64,000 bases of DNA from Flammeovirga aprica JL-4 (GCF_012844305.1 NZ_JABANE010000007.1:62001-126000); one strand, 5' to 3'. Shown: positions 19,078 through 30,710, counted from the stretch's first letter. Numbers and translations are program-made. The notes: generated by a model from the sequence alone, not told the origin.

Positions 19078-20850
19078 TTACTCAAAATATTTCTTCTGAT
19101 CTATTTTCTTATCCAATACTTCAGTGACTTCATCACCCGTATCTTTTGCTTTCTTCCAATATTCTAAAGCTTTCTCTACTTTTCCAACTTTAAATAGAAC
19201 GTCTCCATAGTGTTCTAGAACAGTTCCATTTTTCGTGATAGTAGCAGCTTTTTCTAATACTTTTTCAGCTTCTTCATATTTTTCTCTTACAAATAATACC
19301 CAACCATAAGTATCAAGATAAGTATCATTTTCAGGTTCAGCTAAAATCAATTCATGCGACATTTCTTCCGCCTTATCCAAATTCTCTTTACGTAATGATA
19401 AGAAATAACTGTAGTTATTCAACACATAAAGGTTGATAGGGTCAACTTTAAGCACCTCCTCATATTTTTTGAAAGATTTTTCAAAGTCATCCAATTTATA
19501 ATAAGTATCGCCTAATTGTGCATTAAATTGAATTTTTAAAGAAGGATCTACAACAATTTGAAGACCTTGACTAAGCATTGCTTCGGCTTCTTCATATTCT
19601 TCCAAAAACAACTTAGAGGAACCACTATAAAAATAAAGAATTGCTTGATTTGGGAAATATTCAATGGCTAAATCAGAGTGAACTTCTACAGAATCAGTTT
19701 CCTGCAACTCCCAGTCAATAGACAATACTTGTTGCCACAGCTTAAAGTTATCAGGATTGATGGTTAAAGATCTCATGTAATAGCTTCTTGCTTCGGCATA
19801 TTTCTTTATTGAAACTTGAAAGTCGCCATAAATTGCAAAAACTCTATCGTCATTTGGATGAGCTTCTAAAGCAATCTTGATTAACTCTTCACCTTCTTTT
19901 CTTTTCTTTTCATTATAAGTAAATTGAAGGTAACCGGTTAAAATATTAAAGGACTCATCAGTAAGAGGATCATCACTTCCAAAAGCAATCTTCAATTCCT
20001 CATAATATTTTTCTGACTCACCTTGATTTCTATAGATGCTTGCTAGAAGAAAATGTCCTTCTCCTTCGTTGGGGTAATCTTTAAGAATAGGTTCCAACAT
20101 TTCTCTTGCATCATCTGTTTTATTATTTCCTAATAACAAACGAACCTGAGAATACTTGAAACTAAGATCTTCCGGGTAGGCTTTGATTAATTTATCACCT
20201 TCAAGTAAAGCGGCGTCTAGATCTCCTAATCTAATATAAATACGTTGCTTTTGACGGACGATAATATCATTAATTCCATACTTCTCCTCTCCAATATCGA
20301 AATACTCAATAGCCTTTCTTGGTGCACCCATTTGCAGGTAAAGCATTGCAATTTGGAAAAATGCTTCCTCATCATCTCCTGTCTTAGTGATTTGATCTTC
20401 TAAAACCTGTAGAGCGTCTTTATATAAGCCTAGAATTTCAAAGTTTTGAGCAACTAGCTTATAGTAATATTTATTAGTAGGGTCAAGTTCAAGTGCACGC
20501 TTTGCAAACTGTTGCGATCTTTGATAATTTTCAAGTTTTTGGTAACATAAGGCTGTTTGATATTTTACACCATCATTCTTGCCATTCAATTCATTACACT
20601 TGAGTAGTAATTCTAAAGATTGCTGATATTCTTCAAGCAAGTACTCATTCACAGCATAGATAAAGAGTTCTTCAGATTTTCTTAAATCTTTTTTGGAAGG
20701 TTCCTCAATACTTACAACAGGTGTGTCTTTTTCTTTCTTTGACTTCCTTTTTTTCTTTTTCTTTTGAGCGAGTGCTACATTATCAAAAGCGAAAACACTT
20801 AAAATAAGTAGGATTAAAAAAGTACGAATGTTCAATAAGTTTCTATTCAT
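19078..20850 (-). CDS. Secreted tetratricopeptide-repeat protein
   Basis: This 590-residue protein has a Sec signal peptide (residues 1-28, ending ALA-Q). A lysine-rich stretch (KKKKKRKSKKEK) comes next, then about 13 TPR units through to the C-terminus. Clear TPR cores include 'AEEMSHELILAEPENDTYLDTYGWVLFVREKYEEAEKVLEKA'-type pairs near residues 490-540. TPR solenoids scaffold multiprotein assemblies, here in the periplasm. The position after a flippase, dut and nucleotidyltransferase operon is conserved in Bacteroidota by memory. That suggests a role in envelope assembly, but no direct function is known. A terminator separates it from the upstream operon. Confidence 0.85.
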   Translation of the reverse strand: MNRNLLNIRTFLILLILSVFAFDNVALAQKKKKKRKSKKEKDTPVVSIEEPSKKDLRKSEELFIYAVNEYLLEEYQQSLELLLKCNELNGKNDGVKYQTALCYQKLENYQRSQQFAKRALELDPTNKYYYKLVAQNFEILGLYKDALQVLEDQITKTGDDEEAFFQIAMLYLQMGAPRKAIEYFDIGEEKYGINDIIVRQKQRIYIRLGDLDAALLEGDKLIKAYPEDLSFKYSQVRLLLGNNKTDDAREMLEPILKDYPNEGEGHFLLASIYRNQGESEKYYEELKIAFGSDDPLTDESFNILTGYLQFTYNEKKRKEGEELIKIALEAHPNDDRVFAIYGDFQVSIKKYAEARSYYMRSLTINPDNFKLWQQVLSIDWELQETDSVEVHSDLAIEYFPNQAILYFYSGSSKLFLEEYEEAEAMLSQGLQIVVDPSLKIQFNAQLGDTYYKLDDFEKSFKKYEEVLKVDPINLYVLNNYSYFLSLRKENLDKAEEMSHELILAEPENDTYLDTYGWVLFVREKYEEAEKVLEKAATITKNGTVLEHYGDVLFKVGKVEKALEYWKKAKDTGDEVTEVLDKKIDQKKYFE

Positions 20851-20952
20851 TGTATATGATAAACCCCTCTAAATCTATTTTGAAGTAAGTGGACCTCTTT
20901 CAGAAGAGTTACACCTGCTTATATTTATATAAATCTACGAAAATACTAAATG

Positions 20953-20988
20953 AAAAAAACAGCGAAATATAATTATTTCGCTGTTTTT
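20953..20988 (-). terminator. Terminator of the flippase-dut-nucleotidyltransferase operon
   Basis: AAAAACAGCGAAATA and TATTTCGCTGTTTTT form a strong stem 31 bases after the stop codon at 21019, with T runs on the minus strand. Confidence 0.85.
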
Positions 20989-21018
20989 GATATTTATTGA
21001 AAATAAATAATGATTTTT

Positions 21019-22023
21019 TTATTCTTTTACAGAAGTAAAGTCACCGATACTAAGGTCTTTCGAACGACCTCTGTAAACAACGTGGTTTCCTACTACAGAA
21101 TTCTCAATATTTACTCTTCGAATATCACTATTTTCTTGTACAATAGAATTCTGTACAACTGAATTTTCTATGATTGTATTTTCGCCTATTGAAACATAAG
21201 GACCAACAACAGCATTAGAAATTCTAGCATTCTCACCTACGTAAACAGGACTTACTAAAACTACATTGTCAAGCTGTGCTGAATCATGCACTAACTCTTG
21301 CTCCTGAATGTATGTCAAATATCTTTGGTTTGTATTTACAATGGCATCTTTGTTACCACAATCCAACCACTCAATTACAGTTCCTGGCTTCAATCTAGCA
21401 CCTTTTGCTTTCATGTTTTCAAGCGCTCCAGTTAATTGATACTCTCCATCGTTCATGATTTTGTTATCAATTAAGTACTGTAATTCTGTTCTTAATTTCT
21501 CTCCTTCCTTGAAGTAATAAATACCGATAATTGCTTGATCGGAGATGAACTCAGTTGGTTTTTCAACAAAATCAGTAATTACTCCATCAGAATCTAATTT
21601 TACAACACCAAATGCAGATGGATCTTCTACTCTTTGAGTATAAATGATACCATCTTCAAATTTGTCAATTGTAAAATCAGCTTTGAATAATGTATCTGCA
21701 AAGGCAACGATAATATTACCATCCATTGAATCTGCCGCACAATTAATTGCGTGAGCAGTTCCAAGAGGCTCATCTTGGTAATAGATTGTTCCTTTTGCGC
21801 CTAATGACTCAGCAATTTGAACAAGCTCTTTTTCAACAACTTCGCCAAAATCACCAATTACGAATGCAATCTCTTCTAAATTCTCATCAGACATTGCCGC
21901 TAAATCTTCTACTAAACGATGAACAATTGGCTTACCAGCAATTTTAACAAGTGGTTTTGGGGTTGTAAGAGTATGTGGTCTCAAACGAGAACCACGACCA
22001 GCCATTGGTACAATAATTTTCAT
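21019..22023 (-). CDS. Sugar-1-phosphate nucleotidyltransferase
   Basis: This 334-residue cytosolic enzyme has an N-terminal nucleotidyltransferase domain. The signature 'PMAGRGSRLRPHTLTTPKPLVKI' is at residues 6-28, and a catalytic Asp region 'VAFADTLF' lies near residue 107. The C-terminus holds left-handed beta-helix hexapeptides ('ISNAVVGPYVSIGENTIIENSVV'). Such enzymes make NDP-sugars such as dTDP-glucose, GDP-mannose or UDP-GlcNAc for surface polysaccharides. Substrate and nucleotide cannot be fixed from sequence, and the beta-helix may carry regulation or an acyltransferase-like role. It is the third gene of an operon after dut (14-base gap), and the flippase upstream supports a polysaccharide role. 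Confidence 0.9.
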   Translation of the reverse strand: MKIIVPMAGRGSRLRPHTLTTPKPLVKIAGKPIVHRLVEDLAAMSDENLEEIAFVIGDFGEVVEKELVQIAESLGAKGTIYYQDEPLGTAHAINCAADSMDGNIIVAFADTLFKADFTIDKFEDGIIYTQRVEDPSAFGVVKLDSDGVITDFVEKPTEFISDQAIIGIYYFKEGEKLRTELQYLIDNKIMNDGEYQLTGALENMKAKGARLKPGTVIEWLDCGNKDAIVNTNQRYLTYIQEQELVHDSAQLDNVVLVSPVYVGENARISNAVVGPYVSIGENTIIENSVVQNSIVQENSDIRRVNIENSVVGNHVVYRGRSKDLSIGDFTSVKE

Positions 22024-22037
22024 AAGTATATTTAGTT

Positions 22038-22472
22038 CTATTTTTTTCCAGTACTACCATAACCTCCTGCTCCTCTTTCAGTAGATGAAAGCTCTTCCAC
22101 AGGTTCCCATTCTACTGTTTCATGTTTTGCAACAATCAACTGGGCAACTCTTTCGCCGTCTTCAATATTGAAAACATCGTTAGAAAGGTTCACTAATAAA
22201 ACTTTTACCTCACCTCTGTAATCAGCATCAATTGTGCCCGGTGAGTTTAACACAGTCAAACCATGTTTGAATGCCAGACCACTTCTTGGTCTTACCTGTG
22301 CTTCATAACCATCAGGAAGTTCAATATACAATCCAGTTGGGATTAATTTTCTTTCTAATGGTTGAAGGGCTACAGGTTCCTCTAAAACAGCTCTTAAATC
22401 CAAACCCGCAGATAATGGTGTTTGGTATTGAGGTAAAGGATGGTGACTTTTATTTATAACTTTAATTTGCAT
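22038..22472 (-). CDS. dut: Deoxyuridine 5'-triphosphate nucleotidohydrolase
   Basis: This 144-residue trimeric dUTPase hydrolyses dUTP to dUMP, which keeps uracil out of DNA and feeds dTMP synthesis. All five family motifs are seen: 'AGLDLRA' (D25), 'RPRSGLA' at 61-67, '[10 protein letters not shown]' (about 79-88), 'GERVAQLIV' and the C-terminal glycine-rich arm '[10 protein letters not shown]' that closes over the substrate. Length and residues are normal. It sits between the flippase (5-base gap) and the nucleotidyltransferase (14-base gap), a gene order shared with many Bacteroidota (from memory). Confidence 0.97.
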   Translation of the reverse strand: MQIKVINKSHHPLPQYQTPLSAGLDLRAVLEEPVALQPLERKLIPTGLYIELPDGYEAQVRPRSGLAFKHGLTVLNSPGTIDADYRGEVKVLLVNLSNDVFNIEDGERVAQLIVAKHETVEWEPVEELSSTERGAGGYGSTGKK

Positions 22473-22477
22473 TGAAA

Positions 22478-23986
22478 TTAAATTCTGTTTGAAAGTTTAT
22501 GTATTAGCGATTTTACTAAATCTCTTTCCTTGTAAGCTACAAAGGATAAGAAAAATACAAACATAGTATTTTGAATGAAAATATCCATCCAAAAACCATT
22601 TATTTTTATGAATGTGTTAATTACAATAAATATACCACCCATTAAAAAATACAGAAATACCATTTTCACATTGTAAGGAATTGGGTAATATTTCTGACCT
22701 AAATAATAAGAGTAAGCCATCATGGTAAAATAACAACAGAATGTGGCAATCGCACTTCCATAAAAACCAATCATTGGTACTAATAAAAAGTTCATACTTA
22801 AAGTGACAACAGCTCCCACAGCACTAATAATAGCTCCATAAGAAGTCTTATCTGTTACTTTAAACCAAACTGACAGATTGTAATACATTCCTAAAAATAC
22901 ATTGGCCATTAATAATATGGGGACAACCGGTAAACCTATTAAATAGATATCTTGTCTCAATACAATTGGTGCTATCCATGAAAGGTTACTAACTACTCCT
23001 ACTACCATGACCATTAAAATAATGACAAAGTAATGCATCACCTTGGCAAAAATTTGTGGAGAATTTTTTGATTCTGCAGTCGAAAAGAAAAATGGTTCTG
23101 CGGCATATTTGTAAGCTGTGACAGCCAAAGTAATAAAAATAGAGAGTCTGTAATTGGCAGAATAAATTCCCATTGCAGCTTCTGCATCTCCAAACGAATA
23201 AAAATCATCTGGTATTAAAATCGTTAATAACGTTCTGTCTGATGCTTCGTTAATGAAAAAGGCTATCCCAGAGAATATAAGCGGAAAACCATATTTATAA
23301 TACGGCTTCATCTTTTCCCAAGACCATGAAAACTTGATTTCAAGGAATTTGTCCAACAATAATAACATGATAAATGCCTTTGAAATTAAGTTGGCCAAGA
23401 ATACATACCCTCTCCCAAAAGTTGGATCAAAATATTCTTGTATTAAACCTGAAAAAATAGAAGTTGATTTACCGTCTACCACTTCCATACAAGTGACTAG
23501 GAAGAAATAATTCAACCCAAATGTCAATACTACTTCACTCAACTTCAAAAAGGCAAACCGTTTTGCTTTTCCGTCAATTCTTAAGCTCGCAAAGGGAATA
23601 GCGATAATGGTATCTACTGCAAAAAGTATGGAGAAAAGTTTCACGTACATCTCACTGTCTTCATAGCCAAATAGGGTTTCTATATAAGGTGATAAAAACC
23701 ATAAAATGGACGATAATATAAAGGACGTAATTAAGAGTGAGGACTGAATATTGGAATACACCGTTTTTTTATCTCCCTTTGATGCATATCTGAAAAATGC
23801 AGTCTCCATACCATAGGTGTAGATCACATTGAATAGGACGGCATAGGTATAAAAAAGGGAAACGATACCAAAACTTGTTGGGCCAAATACTGCAGTATGC
23901 AAAGGTGTCAAAGCATAATTGATCAGCTTCATCAATACAGTTGTCAACCCATAAATGACAGTATCTGAAAGTAATTTTTTAAGCAT
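22478..23986 (-). CDS. Wzx-type oligosaccharide flippase (MOP superfamily)
   Basis: This 502-residue polytopic inner-membrane protein has about 12-14 hydrophobic segments and the N-terminal pattern '[28 protein letters not shown]' of polysaccharide exporters in the MATE/MOP superfamily. Such proteins flip undecaprenyl-linked sugars, or in some cases lipid II. The exact cargo is unknown. It leads an operon with dut and the nucleotidyltransferase. A hairpin from the upstream enoyl-CoA hydratase ends only 15 bases before its ATG, so the promoter must overlap that hairpin or read-through occurs. Confidence 0.9.
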   Translation of the reverse strand: MLKKLLSDTVIYGLTTVLMKLINYALTPLHTAVFGPTSFGIVSLFYTYAVLFNVIYTYGMETAFFRYASKGDKKTVYSNIQSSLLITSFILSSILWFLSPYIETLFGYEDSEMYVKLFSILFAVDTIIAIPFASLRIDGKAKRFAFLKLSEVVLTFGLNYFFLVTCMEVVDGKSTSIFSGLIQEYFDPTFGRGYVFLANLISKAFIMLLLLDKFLEIKFSWSWEKMKPYYKYGFPLIFSGIAFFINEASDRTLLTILIPDDFYSFGDAEAAMGIYSANYRLSIFITLAVTAYKYAAEPFFFSTAESKNSPQIFAKVMHYFVIILMVMVVGVVSNLSWIAPIVLRQDIYLIGLPVVPILLMANVFLGMYYNLSVWFKVTDKTSYGAIISAVGAVVTLSMNFLLVPMIGFYGSAIATFCCYFTMMAYSYYLGQKYYPIPYNVKMVFLYFLMGGIFIVINTFIKINGFWMDIFIQNTMFVFFLSFVAYKERDLVKSLIHKLSNRI

Positions 23987-24000
23987 TTGTTTGATAAATG

Positions 24001-24039
24001 AAAAACCTCTTTAAACATACAATGTTGATTAAAGAGGTT
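24001..24039 (-). terminator. Terminator of the enoyl-CoA hydratase gene
   Basis: AACCTCTTTAA and TTAAAGAGGTT form an 11-pair stem, followed on the minus strand by five T. It lies 67 bases after the stop codon at 24106. Confidence 0.8.
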
Positions 24040-24105
24040 GAAGTACTGAGGATTGAAATTATTCTATTTCAATCTTATAGCACTTTTTTGAATATGTATT
24101 ATTAT

Positions 24106-24882
24106 TTATTTTCCTTTGAATGTAGGCTTTCGTTTTTCTAGGAAAGCACTTGTACCTTCTACAAAGTCTTCTGTTTTAATGGCACTTGAAAATGCATTAG
24201 CTTCCGTCTGATAGCCTGTATTCATCGGTAACGATGCATTGACACAATCTATGGCATGAGAAACGGCAAGTGGTGCTTTTTTCAATATCTTATTGACCAA
24301 TCCCTTTGCTTTTTCCATTAATTCAGCTTGAGGTACTACATGATTAACCAAACCAATTTCATAACTTCTTTGAGCAGAAATCATATCTCCAGTTAAAATC
24401 AACTCATTGGCAATTCCTTTTCCTACTAACTGTGGTAATCTTTGTGTGCCTCCATAGCCAGGAATAATTCCTAAAGAAACTTCTGGTAAACCAAACTTTG
24501 CATTTTCAGAAGCAATTCTAATATGGCAGGCTAATGCTAATTCACAGCCTCCTCCAAGTGCAAATCCATTTACTGCTGCAATTACAGGTTTAGGACAAGT
24601 TTCAATACTTTGCATAATTTCCTGCCCTTCTTCCGAAAACTTACGAGCATTCAGCTCATTGAGATCTTTAATTTCTGAAATATCTGCTCCAGCAACAAAA
24701 GCCTTCTCTCCTTTTCCTGTTATGATAATTGCTCGGATGGATTCATCATCATAGGCATTTTGGAAAGCATCTTTAATTTCTTCTAATGTTTTAGAATTTA
24801 GAGCATTCAACTTACTTTCTCTATTTATAGTAATAATAAGTAAGTTTTCATTTTTTTCTAAAAGTAGATTTTTATAATCCAT
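24106..24882 (-). CDS. Enoyl-CoA hydratase (crotonase family)
   Basis: This 258-residue enzyme hydrates trans-2-enoyl-CoA thioesters and belongs to the crotonase superfamily. The oxyanion-hole segments 'AFVAGADISE' (61-70) and 'GFALGGGCE' (106-114) are present. Both catalytic glutamates are conserved, E114 and E134, which favours a true hydratase over an isomerase or thioesterase. 'PGYGGTQRLP' follows. It could act in fatty-acid or branched amino-acid breakdown or in butyryl-CoA metabolism; the neighbours give no clue. The protein is cytosolic and the gene single. Confidence 0.93.
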   Translation of the reverse strand: MDYKNLLLEKNENLLIITINRESKLNALNSKTLEEIKDAFQNAYDDESIRAIIITGKGEKAFVAGADISEIKDLNELNARKFSEEGQEIMQSIETCPKPVIAAVNGFALGGGCELALACHIRIASENAKFGLPEVSLGIIPGYGGTQRLPQLVGKGIANELILTGDMISAQRSYEIGLVNHVVPQAELMEKAKGLVNKILKKAPLAVSHAIDCVNASLPMNTGYQTEANAFSSAIKTEDFVEGTSAFLEKRKPTFKGK

Positions 24883-25076
24883 TTTGACAATTTCTGTTCT
24901 GTTAGCAAATAAATTTTATAGCATGTAAATCACCAATTTAAAAACCCTATTTACTCCTTTTGAAAATACTGAATCATAGTTTATGATTCTAAAAATATTG
25001 AAATAGTTTTCTAAAACTAAACCATTTGTGATAAATGTACCAAATATTTTCAAGCAAAATCAAAGAAAATAAGGTT

Positions 25077-25898
25077 CTATTCTTTACAACTCATAGAAAT
25101 CAGTGAATCATAATTGCCTTTTGAGTTATAGTATTTTGCCATTTTTACATTCTTGCAGGCCTCTTCTAGTTTCCCTATCTCTATTGCAGCTTTGGCAACA
25201 TTCGCTCTGTATAGACTATTCTGCGGTTTGATATCAACGGCTTTTTTGAAAAACTTATAGGCATCCTCAGATTCTTTCTTTTTCATAGCAATCATTCCCA
25301 GGTTATTCGCTGCTTCATCTCTTTTAGGATTGATTTCAAGTGCTACTACTGAATAATGAAAAGCGGAATCAAGTTCTTCTAACTCAAAAAAACAATAGCC
25401 TAAGTTGGTGTATAACACATCATCTTCGGCTACTAATCGTTTTAAAGCTCTTAAATCTTCTAATGCTTTTTCATACATCTTTTGATCTTGGTAAAGCGTA
25501 GCCCTATTTAGAAGCAGTGACTTATTTTCTAAATTACAATTTAAGCCTTGAGAAAGTAGGGCTATTGCTTTGCTCTTTTCATCCTTCAAATAGAGTAAAT
25601 TAGCCTTATTCTGATAAGCATCTTGTAGGCAAGAATCAATCAGAATCGCTTTATTGTAAGCATTTATTGCTTCATGGTATTCCTCTAATTCTGTGTGTGC
25701 TATCCCTAAATTATTCCAAGCCTCAGCAAAATTACTATCATATTTTACTGAGAGTTGCAATTGCGTTTTGGCTACAGTGAAATCCTTTTGTTTTAAGGCG
25801 TCTCTTCCTTTAATAAAAGCTTGATTCCGATCAGCATTTTCATCACAACCGAACAATAATAATGTGATGGCGAAAAAAGTATAAAAAATCTTATTCAT
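25077..25898 (-). CDS. TPR-repeat lipoprotein
   Basis: This 273-residue protein has a lipoprotein signal MNKIFYTFFAITLLLFGC with C18 as the lipidated residue, followed by an acidic DENAD, so it is likely outer-membrane anchored. Six or seven TPR units fill the rest ('AEAWNNLGIAHTELEEYHEAINAYNKAI' and similar). It is a probable scaffold. The ATG comes 3 bases after the T run of a hairpin terminator that follows the upstream OmpA-family gene. A -7 box lies just before the hairpin, so it probably has its own start site inside the hairpin. Confidence 0.85.
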   Translation of the reverse strand: MNKIFYTFFAITLLLFGCDENADRNQAFIKGRDALKQKDFTVAKTQLQLSVKYDSNFAEAWNNLGIAHTELEEYHEAINAYNKAILIDSCLQDAYQNKANLLYLKDEKSKAIALLSQGLNCNLENKSLLLNRATLYQDQKMYEKALEDLRALKRLVAEDDVLYTNLGYCFFELEELDSAFHYSVVALEINPKRDEAANNLGMIAMKKKESEDAYKFFKKAVDIKPQNSLYRANVAKAAIEIGKLEEACKNVKMAKYYNSKGNYDSLISMSCKE

Positions 25899-25901
25899 AA
25901 A

Positions 25902-25930
25902 AAAACCAGCTCAATTTGATGAGCCGGTTG
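25902..25930 (-). terminator. Terminator of the OmpA-family gene
   Basis: AACCGGCTCA and TGAGCTGGTT arms (one mismatch) form a short stem-loop followed by seven T on the minus strand. The T run ends almost at the ATG of the next gene. Confidence 0.75.
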
Positions 25931-25938
25931 CAAATGTA
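25931..25938 (-). promoter_or_regulatory. -7 promoter box for the TPR lipoprotein
   Basis: On the minus strand TACATTTG matches TAnnTTTG. It lies between the OmpA-family stop codon and the hairpin, 33 bases before the ATG at 25898. Transcripts starting here would lack the left arm of the terminator. No TTG is seen at -33. Confidence 0.4.
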
Positions 25939-25939
25939 A

Positions 25940-26755
25940 TTAGTTCAATGCTTTAATGGAAACCCTTCTGTTTTTAAGTCGCCCTTTTTCATCATTATTT
26001 GGAGCGATTGGTTTTTCAGATCCCCAACCTACAGTTTGAAGTCTTTCTCCTTTTACTCCGTTTTTGATCAGCTCATTTTTCACTGCTACGGCTCTTTGAA
26101 GGGATAATTTCTTATTGCTTTCCGTATTACCTACATTATCCGTATGCCCTTCTATACTTAAACTCAGTCGAGGAGCAAACCTGTTCATTAATGTGGCAAC
26201 TTCTTTGATGTTTTGATATGAGGCTTGAGAAAGATTAGCAGAACCGGTAGAGAATTGGAAATATAAATTCACTTCTCCTTTAGATTTTAGCATCTCCAGC
26301 ATCTCTTGCGCTGTTTCAGCCTCTTGCATTTTTTCCTGCTCAATAATGGTGATAGTATAAGTCCCTCCATTCTCATGAGTTTCTAACACACACCAAAATT
26401 TCTTAGTATTTGATCTCACTTGAAAAGACCCATAATTTGAACCCTTAAAAAGTGGCTTTCCTCTCAGGCTTTTTACTTTATCAAAATAAGTTTGAATAAT
26501 TTGATTCGCATTGGGATGCTTATAGGTGTTATTTTTATCGTACTTAAACGTGGCAAAAGTTTTATTTCCTGACAATGGGAAGATATCTACTTCACTCATT
26601 GGAAATTCTATTTCATCAAATTTTGATTCATCATAAACCAACTCATAACCACTCAATTTTACAACTAGTGGATTATCAAGAACATTTTGAGCATTGACCT
26701 GTAATGAAAAAAATATTAACAAGAATGAAATTAAGGTAAACTTTGTACTACGCAT
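25940..26755 (-). CDS. OmpA-family peptidoglycan-binding protein
   Basis: This 271-residue protein has a signal peptide (residues 1-22, ending VNA-Q). A middle domain of about 130 residues has no family I recognise. The C-terminal OmpA-like domain, about residues 160-271, carries the peptidoglycan-binding signature 'LSIEGHTDNVGNTESNKKLSLQRA' and ends 'NRRVSIKALN'. The domain binds the diaminopimelate of peptidoglycan and tethers the envelope layers. The middle region is too short for the eight-stranded OmpA barrel, so this is probably a periplasmic or outer-membrane-associated linker protein. It is upstream of the TPR lipoprotein, with a terminator between them. Confidence 0.9.
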   Translation of the reverse strand: MRSTKFTLISFLLIFFSLQVNAQNVLDNPLVVKLSGYELVYDESKFDEIEFPMSEVDIFPLSGNKTFATFKYDKNNTYKHPNANQIIQTYFDKVKSLRGKPLFKGSNYGSFQVRSNTKKFWCVLETHENGGTYTITIIEQEKMQEAETAQEMLEMLKSKGEVNLYFQFSTGSANLSQASYQNIKEVATLMNRFAPRLSLSIEGHTDNVGNTESNKKLSLQRAVAVKNELIKNGVKGERLQTVGWGSEKPIAPNNDEKGRLKNRRVSIKALN

Positions 26756-26852
26756 TATTAATCAAATTATCATGTTATTTTTACAATTATTACTTACTAC
26801 AAAATACGTGCAAAATACATCATATATTGCAGTATTGGCCTTTTTTCATAAA

Positions 26853-26896
26853 AATAAGGGTTGCTATCTACTTCATACATAGACAGCAACCCTTTA
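26853..26896 (-). terminator. Terminator of the small ferredoxin-like-fold gene
   Basis: AAGGGTTGCT and AGCAACCCTT form a 10-pair outer stem with a further short inner stem. A T-rich tract follows on the minus strand, 19 bases after the stop codon at 26915. Confidence 0.75.
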
Positions 26897-26914
26897 TAAA
26901 TATTTTAATATTTT

Positions 26915-27208
26915 TTAGTTCAGTGAAAAGGAAGGAACAGCAGGGCTTGTTACCTCGGCAATACTTAACTCTGAAATAGTGATCTCTACAAAATCATAAA
27001 GTTTGAATGCACATAGTATATTATCTACCTCATCTTTTGATTCTGCATCTAAAGTTAACCAAGCCTTTTGTGCATTATCTGACAACATAAATGATGAAAT
27101 AATCCCATCATTCATCATATTTCCAATCTCTGTATACTGCGAAGGAAGTATGTCTATTAAATGCTGATCTAAAATTTCGGGTAACTTTATTTCTACAATA
27201 AATTTCAT
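26915..27208 (-). CDS. Small muconolactone-isomerase-like protein
   Basis: This 97-residue cytosolic protein starts 'MKFIVEIKLPEIL', has a middle 'NDGIISSFMLSDNAQKAWLTLDAESKDEVDNIL' and ends in a strand 'FVEITISELSI'. This is the beta-alpha-beta order of muconolactone delta-isomerase/YCII-like dimeric ferredoxin-fold proteins. Catalytic residues of true muconolactone isomerase cannot be confirmed, and no aromatic catabolism genes are near, so an enzymatic role is uncertain. It is monocistronic. Confidence 0.65.
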   Translation of the reverse strand: MKFIVEIKLPEILDQHLIDILPSQYTEIGNMMNDGIISSFMLSDNAQKAWLTLDAESKDEVDNILCAFKLYDFVEITISELSIAEVTSPAVPSFSLN

Positions 27209-27365
27209 ATGTTATATATTTGTTCTAGAAGACAAGATTATCTAAAAAAAATTACGTTTCCTATTTTATAAGGTTGCTTTAACTAAATGTTGTTTATTAT
27301 TTAATTGAAGTCTACTACATAATATTGCCAAAAAAATTATCTTTTAACAGTCAATATCCATTTTT

Positions 27366-28685
27366 TTGAACTTAAAACCCTTTTTTACTGTTTTATTCCT
27401 TCTTGTTTGTGGTCACACTGTTTTCAGTCAAGAAACAGATTCTTTTGTTATCAAGGATTTAAATACCATCTCTGTTTATCAAACTATTCTTATAAGTACT
27501 GATAAGAATATTATGATTCCGAATGTCGGAAAGGACAGTCCTTATTATTATAACACATTATTTCTTAAAAGCTTATGTGAATTTAAAAAAGGGTCTTATT
27601 GGACTGGCTATTGGGACTTGAAAAAAGTTTATAATCACTCTTCTCAGAACTTTGCTAAACACCCTGAAGATACTTTAAGTGGCTTACTTACAGGAATCAT
27701 TTCAACAAGTATTGGTATCATACCTCAGGAATATAAATGGATCATGCGCTTTATTGGTTTTCCAGAATTGACATACGAAAATCATGAAACATTAATTGAA
27801 AATGCAAAAAAATCCACCAACCCATTTATTCAATTCGAAGCATTCTCATCAGAGTTGTTTTTAGATGTTTATATCAAAAAAGAATATGACAAAGAGAAAA
27901 TTGATCTTTATGAAAAGAAATATGGAAAGCTTTATCAAGGGAAGATCGTATTAAGCTGGGTTTATGATAGAATTAAAGAATACAAATTGAATATCAACAT
28001 CTTAAACTCTTTTACAAAGGAGGAAAAGAAGCATTATGATTATTATAATTATTTACTGGGGACTGCTCATTTTTATTTAAATCATTATAAAAGTGCATCA
28101 CTTAGCTTTAATAATTACTTAAAAGCAACAGATTCAGATTACATCAAAACCACAAAATACAGACTATTCCTCATAGATTGGCTTTCAACAGAACTAAGTG
28201 AAGAAGAAATAAATATAAAGTTGAAAGACATTATCAAATCGGGAGATGAAAAACTTTATTTGGATAAATACGCGCAATCCTTTGCTCTGTCCTCTTCTCT
28301 GCCTGATAAAAAACTAATGTATGCTAGAATGTTATACGATGGCAAAGAATATAATGCTTCTGATAGTGTATTAATGCAAATCAATCCTAAAGATTTCTCA
28401 AGAAAAGATAAATTAGAATACAATTATAGATATGCCAGAGTAAAAGAGGCTTTAAATGATACAACTTTAGCAATAAAGTATTATCTTAATGTGATTGATT
28501 ATGGAGGAACCAAACCTAAAAGATACTTTACGGCCAATGCCGCACTTCAATTAGGGATTTTATATGAAGGGCTAAATGATAAAGAAAAAGCCATTTTTTA
28601 TTATAAAAAAGCATACTCCTATCCTAAACACTCCTATAAAAACAGTATAGATGCTGAGGCGAAAAGAAGGTTAAAAACTTTGTAA
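27366..28685 (+). CDS. Secreted TPR-like protein of unknown function
   Basis: This 439-residue protein has a signal peptide (residues 1-22, ending VFSQ). The only usable start before it is TTG at 27366; the frame is closed by a TAA at 27345 and has no ATG upstream of the hydrophobic segment. The mature part is helical and Lys/Tyr rich. TPR-like repeats are clearest in the last 120 residues ('LEYNYRYARVKEALNDTTLAIKYYLNVID', 'ALQLGILYEGLNDKEKAIFYYKKAY'). It is a probable periplasmic protein. It lies 84 bases before gyrB on the same strand. Its function is unknown. Confidence 0.8.
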   Translation: MNLKPFFTVLFLLVCGHTVFSQETDSFVIKDLNTISVYQTILISTDKNIMIPNVGKDSPYYYNTLFLKSLCEFKKGSYWTGYWDLKKVYNHSSQNFAKHPEDTLSGLLTGIISTSIGIIPQEYKWIMRFIGFPELTYENHETLIENAKKSTNPFIQFEAFSSELFLDVYIKKEYDKEKIDLYEKKYGKLYQGKIVLSWVYDRIKEYKLNINILNSFTKEEKKHYDYYNYLLGTAHFYLNHYKSASLSFNNYLKATDSDYIKTTKYRLFLIDWLSTELSEEEINIKLKDIIKSGDEKLYLDKYAQSFALSSSLPDKKLMYARMLYDGKEYNASDSVLMQINPKDFSRKDKLEYNYRYARVKEALNDTTLAIKYYLNVIDYGGTKPKRYFTANAALQLGILYEGLNDKEKAIFYYKKAYSYPKHSYKNSIDAEAKRRLKTL

Positions 28686-28724
28686 GCAATTGAGTACAAT
28701 TCTATTAGAAAAAAAGGGTTGTAA

Positions 28725-30710
<1,986 letters not shown>

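Noticed and set aside
24971..24989. Hairpin GAATCATA-GTT-TATGATTC as terminator of the TPR lipoprotein gene
   Set aside because: There is a 9-pair stem but no T run on the minus strand, and it lies more than 80 bases after the stop codon. It could be an operator, but I cannot support that.
26694..26979. Plus-strand ORFs between the OmpA-family gene and the next gene
   Set aside because: They are rich in Leu, Tyr and Ile from AT-rich DNA, overlap a clear minus-strand gene and terminator, and have no coding character.
27215..27222. TATATTTG box as promoter of the gene at 27366
   Set aside because: It lies 144 bases before the start with no -33 element; the match may be chance in AT-rich DNA.
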